A DNA stretch of 5,297 nucleotides from Paracoccaceae bacterium (lineage in GTDB: Bacteria; Pseudomonadota; Alphaproteobacteria; Rhodobacterales; Rhodobacteraceae). The first letter of the stretch is position 1. Every line of letters begins with the position of its first letter. A program made the translations under genes and the position numbers. The DNA lies in assembly GCA_013214715.1 (NCBI GenBank), contig JABSSB010000136.1:12875-18171 (forward strand), in the 5' to 3' direction. This document shows positions 1-5,204 of the stretch, piece after piece. The notes below the pieces were generated by a model. The model ran no database searches. It saw nothing but the letters and a program-made list of their open reading frames with translations, and was not told the origin of the DNA.

Positions 1-90
1 GAATTCTGCTGCAAAATCTTGCATTATGTCCCGCATTTACCCGTTTTTTGCAGTAGATGCAGGATATTGCGTGGCCATGCACGCCGTCAC
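1..90. other. Intergenic sequence beyond the terminator, no gene seen
   Basis: This stretch is more AT-rich than the genes and has no convincing reading frame; open frames crossing it run through the terminator and look accidental. It holds a small dyad TGCAAAATCTTGCA at 10-23, a spaced TGCA pair at 49-61 and a short GCGTG/CACGC inverted repeat near 69-84. It may belong to the control region of a gene to the left, but no promoter can be defined from what is visible. Confidence 0.4.
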
Positions 91-131
91 GCAAAAAGAA
101 ACGGCCCGCCTGATTTGTCGCAGGCGGGCCG
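91..131 (-). terminator. Intrinsic transcription terminator of the operon
   Basis: An 11-base perfect inverted repeat (CGGCCCGCCTG at 102-112 and CAGGCGGGCCG at 121-131) encloses an eight-base loop. Read on the minus strand, the stem is followed at once by TTTCTTTTTGCG, a good U-tract. This is a textbook factor-independent terminator for leftward transcription, about 120 bases after the binding-protein stop. On the plus strand the stem is followed by GTCCGTTGGG with no T-run, so it should work in one direction only. Confidence 0.9.
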
Positions 132-150
132 GTCCGTTGGGTTTTGGGCG

Positions 151-257
151 CTTAGAGCGTTTCGGGTTAAACTTGGATCGGTATTGCGCTGCCTCTCATG
201 ACAGTCGAACGCAAAAACCGATGCCCAGCATATCCGATTAACCCCGAAACGCTTTAG
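151..257. repeat. Imperfect nested palindrome, probable dispersed intergenic repeat
   Basis: The outer arms are AGCGTTTCGGGTTAA at 156-170 and TTAACCCCGAAACGCT at 238-253, complementary except for one bulged base. Similar flanks extend to 151 and 257. An inner pair follows: ATCGGTATTGCG at 177-188 and CGCAAAAACCGAT at 210-222, with one mismatch and one bulge. Transcribed from either strand, this could fold into a long interrupted hairpin of roughly 100 bases. The right edge contains the stop codon of the binding-protein gene (TAA on the minus strand at 256-254). The shape resembles REP-like or MITE-like intergenic repeats. I have the impression of similar palindromes in Rhodobacteraceae genomes but cannot confirm the copy number. 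No transposase or clear target-site duplication is visible. Confidence 0.65.
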
Positions 258-1240
258 TTCAGCGCAGCATCGGTGATGGCATGGGTCCATGCACCTTCAG
301 GCGCGGCGGTGATCACCGGGTCCGAGCCGCCCGCCAGCAACGTGGCCACGGTGCGGTCATAATCACCCGGGTCAAGCGCACCATTGCTGCCCGCGGTCAG
401 CTTGGCAATCTCACCCATCATGCGCTTTTGATGCTCTTCGGTCTGGGCGCCGGTGGCGTCATTTTCCAAGACGATCTCGGCCGCGGCTTCAGGGTTTTCC
501 TCGGCCCATTTCCAGCCTTTCATCGAGGCGCGGACAAAGCGGACCATCTTGTCGGAAAAGTCCGGGTCGGACAGGTTCTCTTCCAGCACATAAAGACCGT
601 CTTCGAGCGTGGCGACGCCCTGGTCTTCGTATTTGAAGGTCACCAGCTCATCCGCGCCGACGCCTGCATCGATGACCTGCCAATATTCATTGTAGGTCAT
701 GGTTGAGATGCAATCCGCCTGACGCTGCAGCAGCGGATCGACATTGAAGCCCTGTTTCAGCACCTCAACCCCGCTGGCGGATTTGCCATCGGTGGCGATG
801 CCCAACTGGCTCATCCAGCTCATGAACGGGAATTCATTGCCAAAGAACCACACGCCCAACGTGCGGTCGGCCAGATCGGCGGGTTCGGCAATGCCCACGT
901 CACCCCAGCAGGTCAGCATCATGCCCGAGCTTTTGAAGGGCTGCGCGATGTTGACCAGCGGCAGACCCTTTTCGCGCGCGGCCAAAGCGGCGGGCATCCA
1001 TTCCACGGTCACATCCGCACCGCCCCCGGCGATCACCTGTGTGGGGGCAATATCCGGCCCGCCGGGCAGGATCGTCACGTCGAGGTCTTCTTCTTCGTAA
1101 AACCCCTGATCGAGCGCCACGTAATAGCCCGCGAACTGCGCCTGCGTGACCCATTTCAGCTGCAACCGTACCTCATCCGCGGCAAGGGCCGGCATCGCCA
1201 TTGCGGCGCTCAGCACCGCGCCTGTCATCAAACTCTTCAT
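254..1240 (-). CDS. NMT1/THI5-like ABC transporter substrate-binding protein (probable pyrimidine-type substrate)
   Basis: This 328-residue periplasmic protein captures the substrate for the importer. Residues 1-20 form a typical signal peptide ending A-L-A before A-D-E. The mature part has marks of the NMT1/THI5-like fold, related to ThiY, which binds a thiamine-pyrimidine precursor: L-K-W-V-T-Q-A-Q-F-A-G-Y-Y at 28-40, G-G-P-D-I-A-P-T-Q-V-I-A-G-G-G-A-D at 60-76, G-V-W-F-F-G-N-E-F at 129-137 and T-Y-N-E-Y at 182-186. Only two cysteines are present, C111 and C177. Full length is normal. It is the last gene of the operon, set off by 64 bases and its own strong ribosome-binding site. From memory, near relatives in Rhodobacteraceae sit beside dihydropyrimidinase genes, so a pyrimidine, hydantoin or ureide substrate is likely but inferred. 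Fold and export are secure. Confidence 0.93.
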   Translation of the reverse strand: MKSLMTGAVLSAAMAMPALAADEVRLQLKWVTQAQFAGYYVALDQGFYEEEDLDVTILPGGPDIAPTQVIAGGGADVTVEWMPAALAAREKGLPLVNIAQPFKSSGMMLTCWGDVGIAEPADLADRTLGVWFFGNEFPFMSWMSQLGIATDGKSASGVEVLKQGFNVDPLLQRQADCISTMTYNEYWQVIDAGVGADELVTFKYEDQGVATLEDGLYVLEENLSDPDFSDKMVRFVRASMKGWKWAEENPEAAAEIVLENDATGAQTEEHQKRMMGEIAKLTAGSNGALDPGDYDRTVATLLAGGSDPVITAAPEGAWTHAITDAALN

Positions 1241-1256
1241 CCCTGTTGTCTCCTTT
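1241..1256 (-). promoter_or_regulatory. Strong ribosome-binding site for the binding protein
   Basis: The minus strand reads AAAAGGAGACAACAGGG directly before the ATG at 1240, placing AAGGAG about ten bases from the start. This is the best Shine-Dalgarno match in the window; most other genes here rely on coupled ATGA overlaps with weak sites. It fixes the start and fits the usual need for more binding protein than channel. Confidence 0.8.
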
Positions 1257-1304
1257 TATTGACATTAGCTCGAGGTGATTGTGGCCTGTTACGGCTTCTG
1301 ATTG

Positions 1305-2141
1305 TTAACTCCGTTGTGCCGGATGCCAGAAGGTCACCCGGGATTCGATCAGCGCGATGGCGCCGTAGAACAAGCTGCCCGCCAAAGCGGCGACCACGAT
1401 CTGCGCCCAGACCATCGCCAGATCCAGTGAGCCAACCGAGGTCGAGATACGAAAGCCCATGCCCACGATTGGGGATCCAAAGAACTCTGCCACGATGGCA
1501 CCGATCAAGGCCAGCGTTGTGGCGATTTTCAGCCCGTTGAACACAAAAGGCATGGCCGCAGGTAAGCGCAATTTGATCAAGGATTGGGCGGGGCTCGCCC
1601 CATAGGTGTGCATCAGGTCGCGCTGCATCGCGTCCGTGGCCGACAGCCCGGCCACCGTGTTCACCAGCACCGGGAAATAGACCATGACCACGACCACGGC
1701 GGCCTTGGATTGCCAGTCAAACCCGAACCACATGACCAGAATAGGCGCGGTGCCGACGATGGGCAGGGCGGCGACGAAATTGCCCACCGGCAGCAGCCCA
1801 CGCCGCAGGAAATCGCTGCGGTCAATGGCCAGCGCGGTCAGAAAGGCCGCGCTGCAACCGATCACATAGCCACCCAGAGCGCCTTTCAGAAAGGTCTGCT
1901 GAAAGTCCGCCCAAAGGGTCGGCAGGTTCCCGGCAAAGGTCTGCGCGATGGCCGAAGGCGGCGGCAGGATCACCGCCGAGACCTGAAGCCCGCGCACCAA
2001 GAGTTCCCACATCACAAGGATCGTCACGCCAAAGACCACCGGCACAACGGCGCGCGCGAAGGCTGTGTCCCGTGCGGCCAGCCGCATGTTCAGCCACATG
2101 GCCCCGGCCCAGACCGCCAATGCTGAGACAACCCCGATCAT
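1305..2141 (-). CDS. ABC transporter permease, second subunit (BPD_transp_1 family)
   Basis: This 278-residue inner-membrane protein is the partner channel subunit. Its ATPase-docking loop is at about 176-198 (D-L-M-H-T-Y-G-A-S ending K-L-R-L-P-A-A-M-P), closely resembling the loop of the first permease. Hydrophobic segments occur near 2-18, 32-50, 87-106, 117-139, 147-165, 207-221 and 244-265, so there is one extra N-terminal helix ahead of the usual core. Two different permeases and a single ATPase imply a heterodimeric channel over an ATPase homodimer. The ATG at 2141 overlaps the first permease's TGA as ATGA, with AGGCGG just upstream. The stop TAA is 64 bases before the binding-protein gene. 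The substrate cannot be deduced from this subunit. Confidence 0.94.
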   Translation of the reverse strand: MIGVVSALAVWAGAMWLNMRLAARDTAFARAVVPVVFGVTILVMWELLVRGLQVSAVILPPPSAIAQTFAGNLPTLWADFQQTFLKGALGGYVIGCSAAFLTALAIDRSDFLRRGLLPVGNFVAALPIVGTAPILVMWFGFDWQSKAAVVVVMVYFPVLVNTVAGLSATDAMQRDLMHTYGASPAQSLIKLRLPAAMPFVFNGLKIATTLALIGAIVAEFFGSPIVGMGFRISTSVGSLDLAMVWAQIVVAALAGSLFYGAIALIESRVTFWHPAQRS

Positions 2142-3055
2142 GCCGCCTGCCCCATGCGGCGCAGCAGCGCCCGTTCGATCACGCCCAGCAGCGCCACGAG
2201 CAACGCGGCCACGATGGCAGCCGCAAAAAGCGCGGACCAGATCTGCACCGTCTGGCCGTAATAGCTGCCCGCCAGAAGCCGTGCGCCCAGACCCGCCACA
2301 GCCCCCGTCGGCAGTTCACCTACAATGGCCCCCACCAACGAGGCCGCGATGCCCACTTTGAGCGAGGCAAAGAGATAGGGCATCGAGGCCGGCAGGCGCA
2401 GCTTCCACAGACGCTGACCGTCGGTGGCATTATAGGTCCGCATCAGATCCATCTGCATCTGGTCAGGGCTGCGCAGCCCTTTGACCATACCCACCACAAC
2501 CGGGAAGAAGCTGAGATAGGCCGAGATGATCGCCTTGGGCAGCAGCCCCTGCACGCCGATGGAATAAAGCACCACGATGATCATCGGTGCCAGCGCAATG
2601 ATCGGGATGGTCTGGCTGACAATCGCCCAGGGCATCACCGCCATATCCATCACCCGGCTTTGCACGATCCCGACCGCCAGCAAGATCCCCAGCCCGGTGC
2701 CGATGGCAAAGCCCAAAAGCGTGGCCGAGAGCGTGATCCAGCTGTGATAGATCAGCGAACGTTTGGAGGTGATCTTCTTGTTCACCGTGGTGTCCCACAG
2801 CTCGATCACCACTTGATGCGGGGCGGGCAGACGGGGGCGGTCCTGCGACCAGACAGGCCCGATCTGGGTTGGATTGCGCAAGGTCAGCGCCATGCCAGAC
2901 ATATCACGACGCTCGCGCGCTTCGGGCGGCGACACTTCGGCCCCCGCGCGTTCGGCGGCGGTCAGAACCCCCGCGATATTCATCGGGATGCAGGCGAGAT
3001 ACCAGACCACCACAATGGCCCCGACGACCGACAGAACAGCCAGCAGAGTTTTCAT
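2138..3055 (-). CDS. ABC transporter permease, first subunit (BPD_transp_1 family)
   Basis: This 305-residue inner-membrane protein is one half of the importer channel. The conserved cytoplasmic EAA-type loop that docks on the ATPase lies at about 204-225 (LMRTYNATDGQRLWKLRLPA). Membrane segments are visible near residues 3-22, 107-130, 140-165, 172-192, 230-248 and 270-292. It is longer than the usual 250-270 residues of this family because about 80 hydrophilic residues (25-105), with W-S-Q-D-R-P-x-L-P-A-P-H-Q-V at 69-82, lie between the first helix and the core. I chose the ATG at 3055, which overlaps the upstream TGA as ATGA; an in-frame extension to 3094 would run into the previous gene. 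The stop overlaps the second permease start. Family call is secure; the N-terminal segment is of unknown role. Confidence 0.93.
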   Translation of the reverse strand: MKTLLAVLSVVGAIVVVWYLACIPMNIAGVLTAAERAGAEVSPPEARERRDMSGMALTLRNPTQIGPVWSQDRPRLPAPHQVVIELWDTTVNKKITSKRSLIYHSWITLSATLLGFAIGTGLGILLAVGIVQSRVMDMAVMPWAIVSQTIPIIALAPMIIVVLYSIGVQGLLPKAIISAYLSFFPVVVGMVKGLRSPDQMQMDLMRTYNATDGQRLWKLRLPASMPYLFASLKVGIAASLVGAIVGELPTGAVAGLGARLLAGSYYGQTVQIWSALFAAAIVAALLVALLGVIERALLRRMGQAA

Positions 3056-3291
3056 CGCACCGCCCCCCGCTGCTTGCGCCTGATAAAGAGCCACGCGGCC
3101 AGCGTCGCCGAAAGCGTCGCGATCAGGGCGCTTGTGTTGCGGATCACCGTTGCGCCCTCGCAGGTTTCATTCGGCACGGCCTCGGGCGTGCAATTCGTGA
3201 TCGCATCCGCGGAGGAGACAATGGCCACGCCGGCAAAAGCCGCGGCAAAGGTGGTGGAGAGCGCAATGGCAAGGATCAACAGGGTCTTCAT
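3052..3291 (-). CDS. Small two-helix membrane protein with a CX9C loop, copy 2
   Basis: This 79-residue paralogue of the preceding gene has hydrophobic stretches at about residues 4-26 and 54-70, cysteines C34 and C44 (CX9C) between them, and a basic tail RRKQRGAVR. Shared positions include D-A before the first cysteine, P-x-x-T-C, an alanine after it and R-N before the second helix. The ATG at 3291 overlaps the previous TGA as ATGA and has AAGAGG about nine bases upstream. The frame extends upstream to 3438, but that part lies inside copy 1 and is charged. Its own TGA overlaps the start of the first permease. The first helix ends S-S-A-D-A and might be a cleavable signal peptide, giving a single-anchor protein, but the match to copy 1 favours a hairpin. 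Function is unknown; location suggests a link to the permease complex. Confidence 0.72.
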   Translation of the reverse strand: MKTLLILAIALSTTFAAAFAGVAIVSSADAITNCTPEAVPNETCEGATVIRNTSALIATLSATLAAWLFIRRKQRGAVR

Positions 3292-3539
3292 GGGCGCCGC
3301 CTCTTTGCATCTTGTCGGTTGCGCAGAAGCAGCATCGCCCCTGACGAAAGTGCTCCGAAAACCGCAATTGATGCGAAAACATTTCTGCTTCCGATCGCCT
3401 TTTTGCAGGTATCGCTCGGCGGCAACTCCGCGAAACAACGATGAGAGGCGTCTCCATATGCAGCAAGGGCTAAAACCGCAAACAACAGCGCAGGAACGAC
3501 AAAAAGGATCGCTGCAAACCCGAACAATGTACGCTTCAT
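3288..3539 (-). CDS. Small two-helix membrane protein with a CX9C loop, copy 1
   Basis: This 83-residue protein has hydrophobic segments at about residues 5-28 and 53-72 around a short loop containing C35 and C45 (CX9C), and a basic tail ending KRRRP. The charge pattern suggests both ends are cytoplasmic and the cysteine loop is periplasmic, where the pair could form a disulfide. I chose the ATG at 3539 because it overlaps the acetyltransferase stop as ATGA and has GGAG eight bases upstream; a GTG at 3548 is in frame but would sit on top of that GGAG. The next gene encodes a clear relative with the same cysteine spacing and an aligned P-x-x-T-C motif. The short size, duplication and good coupling argue for a real gene. 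I know no named family and assign no function. Confidence 0.72.
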   Translation of the reverse strand: MKRTLFGFAAILFVVPALLFAVLALAAYGDASHRCFAELPPSDTCKKAIGSRNVFASIAVFGALSSGAMLLLRNRQDAKRRRP

Positions 3540-3967
3540 CGCCGCCACTCCATCACCAATTCGCGCACCACTTCCGGCGGCGGGGCGACACGCAGCGCGC
3601 CTTCGGTAAAGCCTTCGCGGCGATAGAATTTCTGGGCCTTGAAATTATGCTCATGCGTGGTGAGCCAGATCGCATCGCGCCCCTCGCGGACCTTGTCGAT
3701 CAGCGCCTTGCCCAGGCCTTTGCCCTGCTCTGCGGTATAAAGCGCCGAAAGCTTGGCGCTTTGCGGATCAAAGGAGGCATAGGCGATGACCGGATCGCCG
3801 ATCACGTACATCTCGCGCTCGGGCATGGCATCAGCGATCATCCCGGCCAGAGCGGTTTCGGAATAGATGCGCGTCATCCAGGGCGTGGCGTCGATCCATT
3901 TGGAAATGATCGCCGCGCAGCCTGCGGCGTCCTCGGGTGTGGCGCCACGGATCGGGGGCTTAGTCAT
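3536..3967 (-). CDS. GNAT-family N-acetyltransferase
   Basis: This protein of 143 residues is about the size of a single GNAT domain, which transfers an acetyl group from acetyl-CoA to an amine. The acetyl-CoA pyrophosphate loop is clear as EQGKGLGKAL (residues 80-89, fitting Q-x-x-G-x-G). The later motif N-F-K-A-Q-K-F-Y-x-x-x-G-F at 108-120 is the usual GNAT motif B. There is no signal peptide, so it is cytoplasmic. The start at 3967 overlaps the ATPase stop by eight bases and has a GGGG stretch seven bases upstream. An ATG at 3973, two codons earlier, is also possible. Its TGA overlaps the next gene's start as ATGA. Sitting inside a transporter operon, it might modify an imported compound or an operon protein, but its substrate is unknown. 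Confidence 0.88.
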   Translation of the reverse strand: MTKPPIRGATPEDAAGCAAIISKWIDATPWMTRIYSETALAGMIADAMPEREMYVIGDPVIAYASFDPQSAKLSALYTAEQGKGLGKALIDKVREGRDAIWLTTHEHNFKAQKFYRREGFTEGALRVAPPPEVVRELVMEWRR

Positions 3968-4736
3968 AGGCATGCCCCGCGCGCAGCCCGTCGCGGACGC
4001 GATGGGCGATATCGATGAAGTCTCGGCTGTCGCGGATATCCAGCGGGCGATCTGGTGGCAGCGGGCTGTCGATCACATCAGTGATCCGTCCCGGACGTGG
4101 CGACATGACCACGATCTTGGTCGATAGATAGACCGCTTCGGGGATGGAATGGGTCACAAAGCCGATGGTCTTTTGCGTGTCCCGCCAGAGCTTTAACAGC
4201 TGTTCGTTCAAGTGATCGCGGACAATCTCGTCCAGCGCCCCGAACGGTTCATCCATCAGCAGGATATCGGCATCAAAAGACAGCGCCCGCGCAATCGATG
4301 CGCGCTGCTGCATCCCGCCGGAAAGTTGCCAAGGGTATTTGCCGCCAAAGCCTTCGAGATCGACAAGCTTGAGCACTTTTTCCACCCGCTCGGCCATCTC
4401 GGCGCGGGAATAGCCCATGATCTCAAGCGGCAGGCGGATATTGCGTGCCACACTCCGCCAGGGATACAGCCCCGCCGCCTGAAACACATAGCCATAGGCG
4501 CGGGCCTGTCTGGCCTCATCCGGGGTCATGCCGTTCACGGTCAAACTGCCCGAGGTCGGCGTTTCCAACCCCGCCACGCAGCGCAGAAACGTCGTCTTGC
4601 CACACCCCGATGGGCCGATGAAGCTGACGAAATCCCCGGCCTTGATGCGCAGATCCACATCCTTGAGGGCCTGGACCGGGCCGTCCTTGGTCGTGAAGGT
4701 CAGGTTGAGGGATTTGGCGTCAATTACGGGTGTCAT
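3960..4736 (-). CDS. ABC transporter ATP-binding protein (NitT/TauT/SsuB-type importer)
   Basis: This 258-residue cytoplasmic ATPase should power the importer formed with the two permeases and binding protein downstream. All nucleotide-binding motifs are present: Walker A GPSGCGKTT at 41-49, Q-loop glutamine at 86, signature LSGGM at 138-142, Walker B ILLMDEPFGALD at 158-169 and switch histidine at 196. Both the length and the motif LYPWRSVARNI (90-100) are usual for the nitrate/taurine/sulfonate/pyrimidine group. I chose the ATG at 4736. A TTG at 4763 and a GTG at 4739 are also in frame, but the alternatives add no conserved sequence; the Shine-Dalgarno signal is weak for all. The gene follows a 63-base gap and its stop overlaps the start of the acetyltransferase gene. 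The family call is very secure; the cargo cannot be read from this subunit. Confidence 0.95.
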   Translation of the reverse strand: MTPVIDAKSLNLTFTTKDGPVQALKDVDLRIKAGDFVSFIGPSGCGKTTFLRCVAGLETPTSGSLTVNGMTPDEARQARAYGYVFQAAGLYPWRSVARNIRLPLEIMGYSRAEMAERVEKVLKLVDLEGFGGKYPWQLSGGMQQRASIARALSFDADILLMDEPFGALDEIVRDHLNEQLLKLWRDTQKTIGFVTHSIPEAVYLSTKIVVMSPRPGRITDVIDSPLPPDRPLDIRDSRDFIDIAHRVRDGLRAGHAYD

Positions 4737-4743
4737 CACCGGG

Positions 4744-4771
4744 ATCTTTCTGTGTCTTTCCAAGGTCTTTC
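4744..4771 (-). repeat. Three phased GAAAGA repeats before the ATPase gene
   Basis: On the minus strand the hexamer GAAAGA occurs three times, at 4771-4766, 4760-4755 and 4750-4745, with start-to-start distances of 11 and 10 bases. The first two copies are both followed by C, and the third by T. They fill the middle of the 63-base gap ahead of the ATPase start at 4736. One-turn spacing is compatible with a protein binding one face of the DNA. The copy nearest the start is purine-rich and could also act as a weak ribosome-binding site. No matching regulator is known to me, and chance is possible in so short a stretch. Confidence 0.4.
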
Positions 4772-4799
4772 GTGCCTGAGTTGGTCGGTCTTGTCAGGG

Positions 4800-5204
4800 T
4801 CACGGGTGCATCTCCCGAGGTTTTTCAAACCACCACCAGACCCAACCGCCCAGAAAACCGGCAAGCGCACCGATCCCCAGCAGGCTGGGCGAGAGCGCGC
4901 GGCCCGTATCCGCACTGGCCAGCAGGAGGCCTGCCGCCACGGCCAGGCCCAGCCCGGCCCCGGACAGCAGCGCGATGCGTTTGTTTTCCAGGAAGAGCGG
5001 CCCCATGACAGAGCGGATCGCGACGCAGACGCCGGATATGACCAGCGCCACCGGGATGAACCCGATCTGAAACCGCAGCCAGAGCATCCCGCCCTGCGGC
5101 AGCGCCCCAAATCCGCCATCGCGCAGCATCACCAGAAGACAGGCCACAAGCAACGCCGCTTGCGTCGCCAAAAACCCGGCCAGAAGCGTCTTGCCTACAA
5201 TCAT
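4800..5204 (-). CDS. Small four-helix membrane protein of unknown function
   Basis: This 134-residue protein has four predicted membrane segments at about residues 5-27, 44-65, 78-97 and 107-126, and little soluble sequence. It ends GWVWWWFEKPREMHP, matching the C-terminal motif of the partial gene upstream. I chose the ATG at 5204 because it overlaps the upstream TGA as ATGA. The same frame is open to 5258, but that extension would lie inside the upstream gene and carries charged residues unlike the membrane core. No strong Shine-Dalgarno sequence precedes 5204, which fits translational coupling. It ends 63 bases before the ATPase gene and probably shares the transcript. No catalytic or binding motif is visible. 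It could be an accessory or scaffold membrane protein, but function and family are unknown to me. Confidence 0.75.
   Translation of the reverse strand: MIVGKTLLAGFLATQAALLVACLLVMLRDGGFGALPQGGMLWLRFQIGFIPVALVISGVCVAIRSVMGPLFLENKRIALLSGAGLGLAVAAGLLLASADTGRALSPSLLGIGALAGFLGGWVWWWFEKPREMHP

Noticed and set aside
102..131. Bidirectional activity of the terminator.
   Set aside because: Only the minus-strand side has a T-rich tract after the stem; the plus-strand side continues with GTCCGTTGGG.
19..241. Two short plus-strand open frames at the left end (60 and 71 codons).
   Set aside because: Both cross the terminator stem and part of the palindrome, lack a clear ribosome-binding site and show no protein-like pattern.
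1264..1292. A possible internal promoter before the binding protein: GTAACA, 17 bases, then GCTAAT on the minus strand.
   Set aside because: Each hexamer matches only four of six consensus bases, and such matches arise easily by chance. The gap could simply carry the strong ribosome-binding site.
3292..3438. A 49-residue N-terminal extension of the second CX9C protein.
   Set aside because: It overlaps the first CX9C gene in another frame, and the internal ATG at 3291 has both an ATGA overlap and an AAGAGG site. The paralogue match begins at that ATG.
2072..4018. A 648-codon open frame on the plus strand, antisense to the permease, small-protein and GNAT genes.
   Set aside because: It is very rich in Arg, His, Pro and Gln, has no recognisable domain, and runs opposite five well-supported genes. 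Long antisense frames are common in GC-rich coding DNA.
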